Of a stretch of DNA of 64,000 bases, positions 30,227 through 37,749 are shown piece after piece. How positions within the stretch are numbered: the first letter of the stretch is position 1; each line of letters opens with the position of its first letter. Location of the stretch: positions 620,001-684,000 of the forward strand of contig NZ_SRXT01000002.1 in NCBI RefSeq assembly GCF_004792685.1, read 5' to 3'. The DNA is from Sphingomonas gei (lineage in GTDB: Bacteria; Pseudomonadota; Alphaproteobacteria; Sphingomonadales; Sphingomonadaceae). Both the position numbers and the translations under genes were made by a program. The notes beneath the pieces were generated by a model. It was not told the DNA's origin, searched no databases, and saw only the letters and a list, made by a program, of their open reading frames with translations.

Positions 30227-31186
30227 TCAGCCGGCGCGTTGGGCGACGCGGCGCTCGATCGCCTGCCAGATCAGCGCGCCGGTATCGGTACCGTTGAACT
30301 TGTCGATCGCGACGATTCCGGTGGGCGACGTGACGTTGATCTCGGTCAGCCATTCGCCGCCGATCACGTCGATCCCGACGAACAGCAGCCCGCGCTTCTT
30401 GAGCTCGGGGGCGAGCGCGGCGCAGATCGCCTTTTCGCGCTCGGTGAGCTCGGTCTTCGCCGCCGATCCGCCGACCGCGAGGTTCGAGCGGATCTCGCCT
30501 TCGCCCGGAATGCGGTTGATCGCGCCCGCGATCTCGCCGTCGACCAGCACGATCCGCTTGTCGCCCTGCGCCACCGAGGGGAGGAACGCCTGCACCATGT
30601 GCGGCTCGCGCCACGCGGTGTTGAACACTTCGATCAGCGCGGAAAGGTTGGCACCGTCGCTGCCGACCTTGAAGATCGCCTTGCCGCCATTGCCGTGGAG
30701 CGGCTTGATGACGATCTCTCCATGCTTCGCCAGGAATGCCCGCGCCTCGTCGAGGCTGCGGGTGATCAGCGTCGGAGGCATGAACTCGGCATAATCGAGC
30801 ACGAACACTTTCTCGGGCGCGTTGCGGACGTTCGCCGGGTCGTTCACCACCACGGTGCGATCGGCGATCCGCTCGAGCAGATGCGTCGCGGTGATGTAGC
30901 CGAGGTCGAACGGCGGATCCTGCCGCATCAGCACGACATCGGCCTCGTCGCCCAGATCGAGGCTGACCGGATTCTCGAAGCGGAAATGATTGCCCTCGAC
31001 GCGCTGGACGCTTACCGGATGCGCCGTGGTCCAGACCCGTCCGTCCGAATAATTGAGGTCCTCGGGCGCGTAATGGAACAGCCGGTGCCCGCGCGCCTGC
31101 GCCGACAGCATCAGCGCGAAGGTCGAATCCCCGGCGATGTTGATCGCATCGAGCGGGTCCATCTGCACGGCAACAACAAGCGACAT
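30227..31186 (-). CDS. gshB: glutathione synthase
   Basis: The 319-residue ATP-grasp ligase joins gamma-glutamylcysteine and glycine. It shows the family features VAVQMDPLDAINIAGDSTFALMLSAQARGHRLF, MRQDPPFDLGYITATHLLERI, EIVIKPLHGNGGKAIFKV, EPHMVQAFLPSVAQGDKRIVLVDGEIAGAINRIPGEGEIRSNLAVGG and the metal site GIDVIGGEWLTEINVTSPTG. The length matches the usual 315-320. It lies between yraN and dedA; a palindrome precedes it. Confidence 0.97.
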   Translation of the reverse strand: MSLVVAVQMDPLDAINIAGDSTFALMLSAQARGHRLFHYAPEDLNYSDGRVWTTAHPVSVQRVEGNHFRFENPVSLDLGDEADVVLMRQDPPFDLGYITATHLLERIADRTVVVNDPANVRNAPEKVFVLDYAEFMPPTLITRSLDEARAFLAKHGEIVIKPLHGNGGKAIFKVGSDGANLSALIEVFNTAWREPHMVQAFLPSVAQGDKRIVLVDGEIAGAINRIPGEGEIRSNLAVGGSAAKTELTEREKAICAALAPELKKRGLLFVGIDVIGGEWLTEINVTSPTGIVAIDKFNGTDTGALIWQAIERRVAQRAG

Positions 31187-31210
31187 TCGGCCTCCTCGAG
31201 ACGCGATGTA

Positions 31211-31234
31211 GGTGACTTATAGAGATAAGTCACC
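31211..31234. promoter_or_regulatory. Perfect 10-base-arm palindrome between yraN and gshB
   Basis: GGTGACTTAT (31211-31220) and ATAAGTCACC (31225-31234) are exact complements around AGAG. The repeat covers the yraN stop codon and ends 25 bases before the gshB start. It could be an operator or a short mRNA hairpin within the operon. Confidence 0.5.
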
Positions 31235-31592
31235 CCATCCAGGCGTTCTCGATATGGCGAGGGAGCTTGCCGGGGGCAATGAGGATCACGTCGACGCGGA
31301 TGTCTTCGCCCGGCCCGGCATAACGCGGCATCAGATATTCCGCGGCCGCCGCCACGCGGGCGAGCCGCCGCTCGTCGATCGCGAAATCGAGCTCGGCGGC
31401 GGTGGCGCGGGTCTTCACTTCGACGAACGCGACCAGATTGCCCTTGCGCACGACGATGTCGACTTCGCCCGCCGGGGTGCGCACGCGGCGATCGAGGATT
31501 CGCCAACCGCGCAGCCACAGCCACCACGCGGCGCGGCGCTCGCCTTGCCGACCCGCCGCTTCGGCGGCCTGGCGACTCAGCCGGCGGGGCAC
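31230..31592 (-). CDS. yraN: YraN family (UPF0102) endonuclease-like protein
   Basis: The predicted 120-residue protein has the restriction-endonuclease-like core of UPF0102: ILDRRVRTPAGEVDIVVRKGNLVAFVEVKTRATA, with the E-x(n)-D-x(n)-E-x-K arrangement. Its function is unclear; YraN is usually encoded beside rsmI and lpoA, as here. The start is GTG at 31592, which gives the usual family length and overlaps the upstream gene by 16 bases; a longer frame exists but is only a shadow of that gene. Confidence 0.85.
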   Translation of the reverse strand: MPRRLSRQAAEAAGRQGERRAAWWLWLRGWRILDRRVRTPAGEVDIVVRKGNLVAFVEVKTRATAAELDFAIDERRLARVAAAAEYLMPRYAGPGEDIRVDVILIAPGKLPRHIENAWMG

Positions 31593-31927
31593 TTGATCAG
31601 CTTGCCGCGCGCGGGCGCCAGGATGCGCAGCGCATTTTTCCCGACGCGTACGAAGCGCATGACCTGCGGCTTGCCGCGCAGTGCCGGATCCCCGGTCCCG
31701 CCCGGCGAGAGCATCGTCTCGATCAGCCGATCGCCCTCGATGCGCCAATAGCCGCGCTCGTCCATGAAATTGTAGCTGCCATCGCGATCATAGGTCGCGT
31801 CGTGGTCGGAGCCACAATCGGTCCCGCGCTCGCCGGGGTTCTGCCAACCCCATGTCCCGACCATCCACGACGGGTGGGCATGGTCGGGAGCCGATGTGGC
31901 GAGCAAGGACGCGAGCAGCAGCAACAT
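31577..31927 (-). CDS. small exported protein, function unknown
   Basis: The 116-residue protein has a short signal peptide (MLLLLASLLATSAPDHA) and a compact body, WMVGTWGWQNPGERGTDCGSDHDATYDRDGSYNFMDERGYWRIEGDRLIETML. The WxxGTW start and alternating strands recall small lipocalin-like periplasmic domains. Two cysteines (GTDCGSD and LIKCPAG) could form a disulphide. Its end overlaps the yraN start by 16 bases, so the two are likely coupled. Confidence 0.65.
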   Translation of the reverse strand: MLLLLASLLATSAPDHAHPSWMVGTWGWQNPGERGTDCGSDHDATYDRDGSYNFMDERGYWRIEGDRLIETMLSPGGTGDPALRGKPQVMRFVRVGKNALRILAPARGKLIKCPAG

Positions 31928-32153
31928 CGGCGTTTCTCCCTTCGGCGACTGTAGCCCGACTTCGCGTTGCGGCCAAAATCCGGCTGCAACGGCAGATTTG
32001 CGCGGTTTAGCGGGCGTCTGTCGTGCTGCGAGGCCGCTTCATCTGCACAAGGTCTCCCAAGGGGTTGGCGCCTGTGGATAACTTTGGTTAGTCTGCGCCA
32101 TTCCGACTCAGAAGAAGCCGGGTCGCTGTCGTCACCGGGGGGTGCCGAGGACT

Positions 32154-32351
32154 ATGGAATCGAACGAAAGCTATTACCGGCGTCGCGCCATCCAGGAGAT
32201 CGTGGCAGCGCGAAATGCGATCACGGCCGACGCCAAGGCGCGCCGGCAATCGCTCGCCGAGAGCTATGTCCGGCGCCTTTCGGAACTGACCGGCACCGAC
32301 GCGAGCTTCATGCTCAAGGCCAACCCGGCCCGCCTGCACGAAATCGCCTAG
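32154..32351 (+). CDS. small soluble protein, function unknown
   Basis: The predicted 65-residue protein is highly charged and helical (ESNESYYRRRAIQEIVAARNAITADAKARRQSLAESYVRRLSELTG). ATG at 32154 has GAGG close upstream. I do not recognise it; the composition is like other small sphingomonad proteins. A family B repeat follows its stop. The 226 bases to its left hold its promoter and that of the divergent exported gene. Confidence 0.5.
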   Translation: MESNESYYRRRAIQEIVAARNAITADAKARRQSLAESYVRRLSELTGTDASFMLKANPARLHEIA

Positions 32352-32374
32352 GGGTCGGCTCCTTTACCACGGAT

Positions 32375-32455
32375 CCGTTCCCCTGCGAAAGCAGGGGTCC
32401 AGGGTCACAAGCGGTGCGCTCTGGGCTCTGGGCCCCTGCTTTCGCAGGGGAACGG
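32375..32455. repeat. Family B-like paired inverted repeat, copy 3
   Basis: CCGTTCCCCTGCGAAAGCAG and CTGCTTTCGCAGGGGAACGG flank a centre with GGGTCCAGGG...CTGGGCCC. The GCGAAAGC core relates it to family B, with a changed stem. Confidence 0.7.
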
Positions 32456-32521
32456 GCTTTGTTCAACGCGAGCCGAACTAGCTCCCCGCGGCAAGCTGCC
32501 AAGATTGGATGCCGGTTCTGC

Positions 32522-33358
32522 CTAAGTCTTGAGCGTCATGGCGCGGGCGTACAGCGCCTTGCGATCCAGCCCGAGTTTCTTCGCCACTTCGCCCGCCGCC
32601 TTGGAGGCTGGCAATCGAGTCAGCGCCTCGGCCAGTGCCGCGTCGCCATCTTCGATGCTGGCGGGCGGCGCTTCGCCGGGCGGGGCGACTACCACCACGA
32701 TCTCGCCCCTCGGCGGCGCATCGGCATAACGCGCGGCGAGTTCGCCGAGCGTTCCGGTCACGCATTCCTCGAAGCGCTTGGTGATCTCGCGCGCAACCGC
32801 CGTCTCGCGATTCCCCAGCCCCTCGGCCAATGCCGCGAGGCAGGCGGAGAGGCGCGGGCCCGATTCGTACAGCACCAGGGTCGCGCGGATCGCGGCGACT
32901 TCGGCAATGGCTTCGGCGCGCGCCTGTTGCTTTGCCGGCAGGAAGCCGAGGAAGAAGAAGCGATCGGTCGGCAGCCCGGCAAGGGTAAGCGCGGCGATCG
33001 CGGCACAAGGGCCGGGAATCGTCGTCACGACATGCCCGGCGGCCCGCGCGTCACGGACCAGCTTGAAGCCCGGATCGGAAATCAGCGGCGTGCCGGCATC
33101 GGAAACCAGCGCCACCGCCTCGGTCGCCATCCGCGCGATCAGCCCGGGGCGGACGGCATCGGCATTGTGATCGTGATAGGGCAGCATCCTGCCCTTGGTG
33201 CCGAGATGGCGGAACAGCCCGGCTGTCACACGCGAGTCTTCAACCGCAACCACATCGGCTCTGGTCAGTATTTGTGCAGCGCGTGGAGTGAGATCGCCGA
33301 GATTGCCGATCGGCGTCGCGACGATGTAGAGGCCGGGCGAGAGTATCAGATCATCCAT
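32522..33358 (-). CDS. rsmI: 16S rRNA (cytidine-1402-2'-O)-methyltransferase
   Basis: The 278-residue tetrapyrrole-methylase-fold enzyme has the RsmI signatures GLYIVATPIGNLGDLTPRAAQIL, VAVEDSRVTAGLFRHLG, LVSDAGTPLISDPGFKLVRDA and TIPGPCAAIAALTLAGLPTDRFFFLGFLP. It 2'-O-methylates C1402 in the ribosomal decoding centre. It is divergent from the lpoA-like gene with only 11 bases between start codons, and no ribosome-binding site precedes its ATG, so the start may be leaderless or slightly downstream. Confidence 0.95.
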   Translation of the reverse strand: MDDLILSPGLYIVATPIGNLGDLTPRAAQILTRADVVAVEDSRVTAGLFRHLGTKGRMLPYHDHNADAVRPGLIARMATEAVALVSDAGTPLISDPGFKLVRDARAAGHVVTTIPGPCAAIAALTLAGLPTDRFFFLGFLPAKQQARAEAIAEVAAIRATLVLYESGPRLSACLAALAEGLGNRETAVAREITKRFEECVTGTLGELAARYADAPPRGEIVVVVAPPGEAPPASIEDGDAALAEALTRLPASKAAGEVAKKLGLDRKALYARAMTLKT

Positions 33359-33369
33359 CGGGGAGAGTC

Positions 33370-34581
33370 ATGGCAGACGCCAGAGCAACAGCGCAACCTG
33401 GGCTGACAAACATGCCGCGCGCCGCCGCGCTCGGCGTGACGTTGTTTCTCGCCGCGTGCGCCAGCGGTCCGCGGATCGTGCCCGAGGCCGAGCGCCCGGT
33501 GCCGACCGCGCGCCCGACGCCGGTTGCTCCCCGCCCGATCCAGCCCGGGCTGCCGCAGGACGTCCAGCGCCACCGCATCGCGTTGCTGGTGCCGCTCAGC
33601 GGTCCCAATGCCGGCGTCGGACGTTCGCTCCAGAACGCCACCCAGCTCGCCGTGCTCGACACAAAGAGCGACGCGCTGCGGATCACCACCTATGATACCG
33701 CCGCACCCGGCGGTGCGGCCGCTGCGGCGGCGCAGGCGATCAGCGACGGCAACCGGCTGATCCTGGGACCGCTGCTCGCCGAGGAGGCGCGCGAAGTCGC
33801 GCCGATCGCGCGGCGCGCGCGTGTGCCGGTGCTGAGCTTCTCGAACGATGCCGGGGTGGCGGGCAACGGCACCTATATCCTCGGCTATGTCCCGGCCCAG
33901 TCGATCGAGCGCGTGGTCAATTACGCCAAGCGTTCGGGGATCACCGAATTTGCCGGCCTCATCCCCAGCGGCCTGTATGGCGAGCGGGCGTCGACGGCGT
34001 TCCTCCGCTCGGTCGAAGATGCCGGCGGGAAGGTCAATGCGCTCGAAACCTATGACGGCCGTCCCGGGTCGGTGGCCACTGCGGTCGCCAAGATCGGCCG
34101 TTCGCCGTTCCAGGCAGTCCTCGTCGCGGGGAGCGCCGACGGCGCCGTCGTTGCCGCGCCGCTGATCCGCCGCCAGGCCAGCGGCAAGGCCGCGCGGCTG
34201 CTCGGCACCGAATTGTGGAACACCGATTCGGCGATCGGCGGCAGGACGGCGCTGTCGGGCGCGTGGTTCGCCAGCGTGCCGGACAATTATTACCGCCAGT
34301 ACGCGACCAAATATCGCGCCCGCTTCGGCGCCGCGCCGTATCGGCTGTCGACCCTGGGTTATGACGCCGTGCTGCTCACCGTGCGGATCGTGCGCGATTG
34401 GAAGCCGGGCGACGAATTCCCCGAGCGCCGGCTGGTCGAGCGCGAAGGCTTTGCCGGGCTCGACGGCGCGTTCCGCTTCGGCCGCGACGGCGTCGCCGAG
34501 CGGGCGCTGGAGGTGCAGGAGATCCGCGGCGGCACGGCTGCCACGGTCTCCCCCGCGCCGCCGAATTTCAACGCGAATTGA
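33370..34581 (+). CDS. lpoA: penicillin-binding protein activator LpoA-like lipoprotein
   Basis: The 403-residue protein has a lipobox LAAC (Cys30), a Pro-rich linker (PVPTARPTPVAPRPIQPG) and a periplasmic-binding-protein fold (HRIALLVPLSGPNAGVGRSLQNATQLAVLD...LILGPLLAEEAREVAPIARRARVPVLSFSND). This matches the LppC/LpoA C-terminal domain, which activates PBP1A from the outer membrane in E. coli; the N-terminal TPR-like domain of the E. coli protein is missing, as usual in alphaproteobacteria. GGGGAGAG supports the ATG at 33370; ATG at 33412 is an alternative that still keeps the lipobox. Position beside rsmI and near yraN supports the call. Confidence 0.8.
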   Translation: MADARATAQPGLTNMPRAAALGVTLFLAACASGPRIVPEAERPVPTARPTPVAPRPIQPGLPQDVQRHRIALLVPLSGPNAGVGRSLQNATQLAVLDTKSDALRITTYDTAAPGGAAAAAAQAISDGNRLILGPLLAEEAREVAPIARRARVPVLSFSNDAGVAGNGTYILGYVPAQSIERVVNYAKRSGITEFAGLIPSGLYGERASTAFLRSVEDAGGKVNALETYDGRPGSVATAVAKIGRSPFQAVLVAGSADGAVVAAPLIRRQASGKAARLLGTELWNTDSAIGGRTALSGAWFASVPDNYYRQYATKYRARFGAAPYRLSTLGYDAVLLTVRIVRDWKPGDEFPERRLVEREGFAGLDGAFRFGRDGVAERALEVQEIRGGTAATVSPAPPNFNAN

Positions 34582-34611
34582 GCCTCTCAGAGGAAAACGC
34601 GCCTTTTACCC

Positions 34612-34719
34612 GTCACCCCCGCGAAAGCGGGGGCCCATCTCCGGTAGGTGCCAGGCATACCGCCGCTGTCGTCTGCGGATCGCGTGCAGGAGATGGGCCC
34701 CCGCTTTCGCGGGGGTGAC
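34612..34719. repeat. Family B-like paired inverted repeat, copy 4
   Basis: GTCACCCCCGCGAAAGCGGG and CCCGCTTTCGCGGGGGTGAC flank a longer centre, with GCCCATCT...AGATGGGC extending the stem. It lies between the convergent lpoA and hemW genes. Confidence 0.75.
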
Positions 34720-34728
34720 AAAGGGGGA

Positions 34729-35874
34729 TCAAGCAACCACCAACGCGCGCAAGATCGCCTCGAGCACCGGCATGCCCGTGTCGGTGACGCGCAGCCTGCC
34801 GGCGTCCACGACGATCAATCCCTGATCGCGCAGACCCGTAAGCGCGCTGGGCTCCAGCGGCGCTTCGCCTCCGGCAAGCGCAGCGACGCGCGCGAGATCG
34901 ACGCCCTCGGGCAGTCGCAGTCCCATCACCAGCGCCTCCACCGCGCGCTCGTGGCCGGTCAACGCCTCCTCGATCTGGAGGCCGTTGCCGTTGCGCGCCA
35001 CCGCGCCGATCCAGTTTTCGGGCTTCTTGTGGCGCACCGTGGCGAGCCCGCCGCGCCGGCCATGCGCGCCGGGGCCGATCCCGGCATAGTCGCCATAGCG
35101 CCAATAGGTCAGGTTATGGCGGCTCTCGGCGCCGGGACGGGCATGGTTGGAGATTTCATATGCCGGCAGCCCCGCCGCGGCGGTGATCGCGCGCGTCGCT
35201 TCGAACAGGTCGGCCCCCGCGTCGGGGTCGAACGCAGCGAGCTCGCCTTTCTCGAACAAGGTGGCGAAGCGCGTGCCCGGCTCGATGGTCAGCTGATAGA
35301 GCGAGAGATGCTCGGTGCCGAAGCCGATCGCGCGGCGGAGCTCGGCTTCCCACGCGGCGAGGCCCTGGTCGGGACGGGCATAGATCAAGTCGAAGCTCAC
35401 ACGCTCGAACACCGATTGCGCCGTCTCCAGCGCGGCCAGGCCTTCCGCCACGCCATGCGCGCGGCCGAGGAAGCGCAAGGCGTCGTCGTCGAGCGCCTGG
35501 AGCCCGAGCGAGACGCGGTTGACTCCGGCGGCGGCGAGATCGGCGAATCGCGCCGCCTCGACCGAGGACGGATTGGCCTCCAGCGTGATCTCCACGTCGG
35601 GCGCGAAACCCCAATGCCGCCCGGCCGCGTCGATCACCGCGGCGACGGTCTCGGGCGGCATCAGCGAAGGCGTGCCGCCGCCGAAGAAGATCGAGCCGAG
35701 GCGGCGCCCGGGCAGCTGCGCCACTTCATGCGCCAGATCGGCGAGCATCGCGCTGCGCCACGCCGCCTGGTCGACGCTTTCGCGGACATGGCTGTTGAAG
35801 TCGCAATAGGGGCATTTCGACACGCAGAACGGCCAGTGCACATACAGTGCGAGCGGGGGGGTGTCGTTGGTCAT
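34729..35874 (-). CDS. hemW: radical SAM protein HemW (heme chaperone)
   Basis: The 381-residue protein has the radical SAM cluster motif Cys17-x3-Cys21-x2-Cys24 (FCVSKCPYCDF) close to the N-terminus, the SIFFGGGTPSLM and ITLEANPSS motifs and the HemN C-terminal domain (PEGVDLARVAALAG...LRDQGLIVVDAGRLRVTDTGM). HemW resembles oxygen-independent coproporphyrinogen oxidase but lacks its extra N-terminal residues, and is regarded as a heme chaperone. The length fits HemW (about 380), not HemN (about 450). Confidence 0.92.
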   Translation of the reverse strand: MTNDTPPLALYVHWPFCVSKCPYCDFNSHVRESVDQAAWRSAMLADLAHEVAQLPGRRLGSIFFGGGTPSLMPPETVAAVIDAAGRHWGFAPDVEITLEANPSSVEAARFADLAAAGVNRVSLGLQALDDDALRFLGRAHGVAEGLAALETAQSVFERVSFDLIYARPDQGLAAWEAELRRAIGFGTEHLSLYQLTIEPGTRFATLFEKGELAAFDPDAGADLFEATRAITAAAGLPAYEISNHARPGAESRHNLTYWRYGDYAGIGPGAHGRRGGLATVRHKKPENWIGAVARNGNGLQIEEALTGHERAVEALVMGLRLPEGVDLARVAALAGGEAPLEPSALTGLRDQGLIVVDAGRLRVTDTGMPVLEAILRALVVA

Positions 35875-35884
35875 GCGCTTGGGC

Positions 35885-35914
35885 GGCTTGGAGCGGGTAA
35901 CGGGAATCGAACCC
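35885..35914 (-). repeat. 30-base duplicate of the tRNA-Gly 3' end
   Basis: The 30 bases beginning GGCTTGGAGCGGGTAACGGG are identical to 35969-35998, which covers the CCA end, acceptor strand and T-arm of the adjacent tRNA-Gly. The copy lies 84 bases further down the tRNA transcript direction. No tRNA body belongs to it: the bases upstream do not make D or anticodon arms. It may be a scar of integration or a local duplication. Confidence 0.8.
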
Positions 35915-35972
35915 CGCGCGTAGCCCCTCGGGGCGTAGCGCCACGAGAAACACGGGTTCGCAGGACGTGGCT

Positions 35973-36046
35973 TGGAGCGGGTAACGGGAATCGAACCCGT
36001 GTATTCAGCTTGGAAGGCTGCTGTACTACCATTGTACTATACCCGC
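35973..36046 (-). tRNA. tRNA-Gly (anticodon TCC)
   Basis: The 74-base gene includes an encoded CCA. Acceptor arms GCGGGTA and TACCCGC pair fully, the T-arm is ACGGGTTCGATTCCCGT, the D-loop contains AATGGTAGT and the anticodon loop is CTTCCAA with anticodon TCC. The lowest base pair of the anticodon stem is a G/A mismatch. It decodes GGA and, with wobble, GGG. Confidence 0.95.
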
Positions 36047-36127
36047 GAGCCGGCTGCGCGCCTGCCACAACCCGCGGCTATCGGTCAACCTTCTCCCACA
36101 AGGAAGCCCTGTTTTCGGCGAAAGCCG

Positions 36128-37648
36128 TCAGCGGCGGATCCCCGCGACGGGGTTGTTCCCCCATAATTGCTCGTACTTCCACCCCGACAGGTCCTCGACG
36201 ATCGCGCGCGCCTCGGGGGTGGGCGCACTGGTGTCACCCGCCTTGAGCCGGTCGATCTCGGCCATCAGCACGTCGTGCGTCGCCGAACTCAGCCGGAAGC
36301 GCAGCGAGACGAGGATGCCGCAGAACAATACCACGATCGTGCCGATGCCGAGCACCGATGCGATGGTGTGGATCGCCTCGGGGCTCTGCGTCTTGGCGCC
36401 CGAGACGAAGCCACCCCAGCTCATGATCGCGCCGACGCCGGCGACCGCGGCGGCCTGGGTGAGCTTACGGACGAAGGTCATCACCCCGGCGAACGCGCCT
36501 TCGCGGCGGCGCCCGGTGACGATCTCGTCGACATCGGCCATGTAATTATAGGTCGCCCAGGGGATGTAGTTGAGCGCGCCGCGGCCCAGCCCGGCGAACA
36601 CGATCGGCACCCACAGCAAGGCATCGCCCGAGCGCACGCCGGCGTTCCACATCAGCAGCAGGGTGATCACCCCGATCGCGAAGCTCACCGCCGCGAACTG
36701 ATAGGCGCGCGCCGGCGAATTGCGCAGCGCGACGTTGATCGCGATCATCACTGCGATGAACTGGACGATGTACATCGTGCCGAGCAGAGTCGAGGCGACG
36801 CTGATCGAGCCGAGCAACGCGAACACCACGAAGAACGTGAATGCCGCGTTGAACACGTCCTGGCTGATATAGCCGCCCAGATACATTCCGAGATGCAGCC
36901 GGAACGCGCGGATGCGGAAGGTCGAGAACAGGTTCCGATAAAGGTTGCGGATCGCCGAGCCCACCGTCGGCTTGGCATCTCCCTTTGGCCGCAGCGCCGC
37001 GACTTCGGAAGGCGACCGTTCCCAGCTGAACAGATAGAGGAAGGTCGCGGTCAGCATGAACAGGATCGAGAACAGGATCCCCATGTAGAGGAAGGTGTCG
37101 GGACTGTCCTTGCCCAGCCATTCGATCAGCCATTTGGGCAGGAAACCGGCGAGGATCGCGCTGGCCTGGGCGAAGAGGATGCGAACGCCGGCGAACTTGG
37201 CCTTGGTCTTGTAGTCCTTGCCCATCTCGGCGGCGAGCGTCTCGTACGGGATGATCACCGCCGCATAGACGAGTTCGAACGCCACGTAGGTGACGAGATA
37301 ATACCAGAAGCTCTGCCCGGCGACCCACATGATCGCGAAGCTCGGCAGCAAGGGGATCGCCGCGAGGATGAAGAAGCGCCGCCGGCCGAAGCGCCGGCCG
37401 ATCGCGGTATCCCCCATATTGTCCGAGATGTGCCCGATCACCGGCGAGGCGATCGCGTCGAGCACCCGCGCGACCATGAAGATCAACGCCGCCTGCCATG
37501 CCTCCAGCCCGCAAAACTGCGTGTAGAAGATCATCACCCAGCCCGAGATCACCGCCATCGAGCCCGCGCCGAGCACGTCGTTCGACCCGTAAGCGAGATA
37601 ATTGATCAGGCGGACGGGGCGCGGCTGGGAGATCGGCGCAGTGGCCAT
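36128..37648 (-). CDS. GPH-type sugar/oligosaccharide:cation symporter
   Basis: The 506-residue inner-membrane protein has about 12 membrane segments and the hallmarks of the glycoside-pentoside-hexuronide family: an early D (RVLDAIASPVIGHISDNMG), GRRRFFILAAIPLLPSF, YETLAAEMGKDYKTKAKFAGVR and a central loop with GRRREGAFAGVMTFVRKLTQA. Members take up sugars and uronides with Na+ or H+. It diverges from a PL22-GH2 operon, so it probably imports pectin-derived oligosaccharides. ATG at 37648 is preceded by AGAGGAA. Substrate is inferred from position only. Confidence 0.85.
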   Translation of the reverse strand: MATAPISQPRPVRLINYLAYGSNDVLGAGSMAVISGWVMIFYTQFCGLEAWQAALIFMVARVLDAIASPVIGHISDNMGDTAIGRRFGRRRFFILAAIPLLPSFAIMWVAGQSFWYYLVTYVAFELVYAAVIIPYETLAAEMGKDYKTKAKFAGVRILFAQASAILAGFLPKWLIEWLGKDSPDTFLYMGILFSILFMLTATFLYLFSWERSPSEVAALRPKGDAKPTVGSAIRNLYRNLFSTFRIRAFRLHLGMYLGGYISQDVFNAAFTFFVVFALLGSISVASTLLGTMYIVQFIAVMIAINVALRNSPARAYQFAAVSFAIGVITLLLMWNAGVRSGDALLWVPIVFAGLGRGALNYIPWATYNYMADVDEIVTGRRREGAFAGVMTFVRKLTQAAAVAGVGAIMSWGGFVSGAKTQSPEAIHTIASVLGIGTIVVLFCGILVSLRFRLSSATHDVLMAEIDRLKAGDTSAPTPEARAIVEDLSGWKYEQLWGNNPVAGIRR

Positions 37649-37749
37649 GCAGGTTCCTCTCGGACGACAGGCCAAGCCTGTTCTTTACTCCATATTTTGA
37701 ACGGCTATCATGATATGTGGAACGACATCAAGTCGGCGGGAGAGAGAGG

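Noticed and set aside
34648-36246. A plus-strand frame containing GNGNRTR-like repeats across the tRNA
   Set aside because: This is the known false translation of the antisense tRNA 3' end and its duplicate; it is also antisense to hemW.
37665-37749. ATCATGAT and TCCATATTTTGAA as operator in the GPH/PL22 divergent gap
   Set aside because: ATCATGAT is only an 8-base palindrome, common by chance, and the other word matches the CCCA-N5-TGGG pattern poorly.
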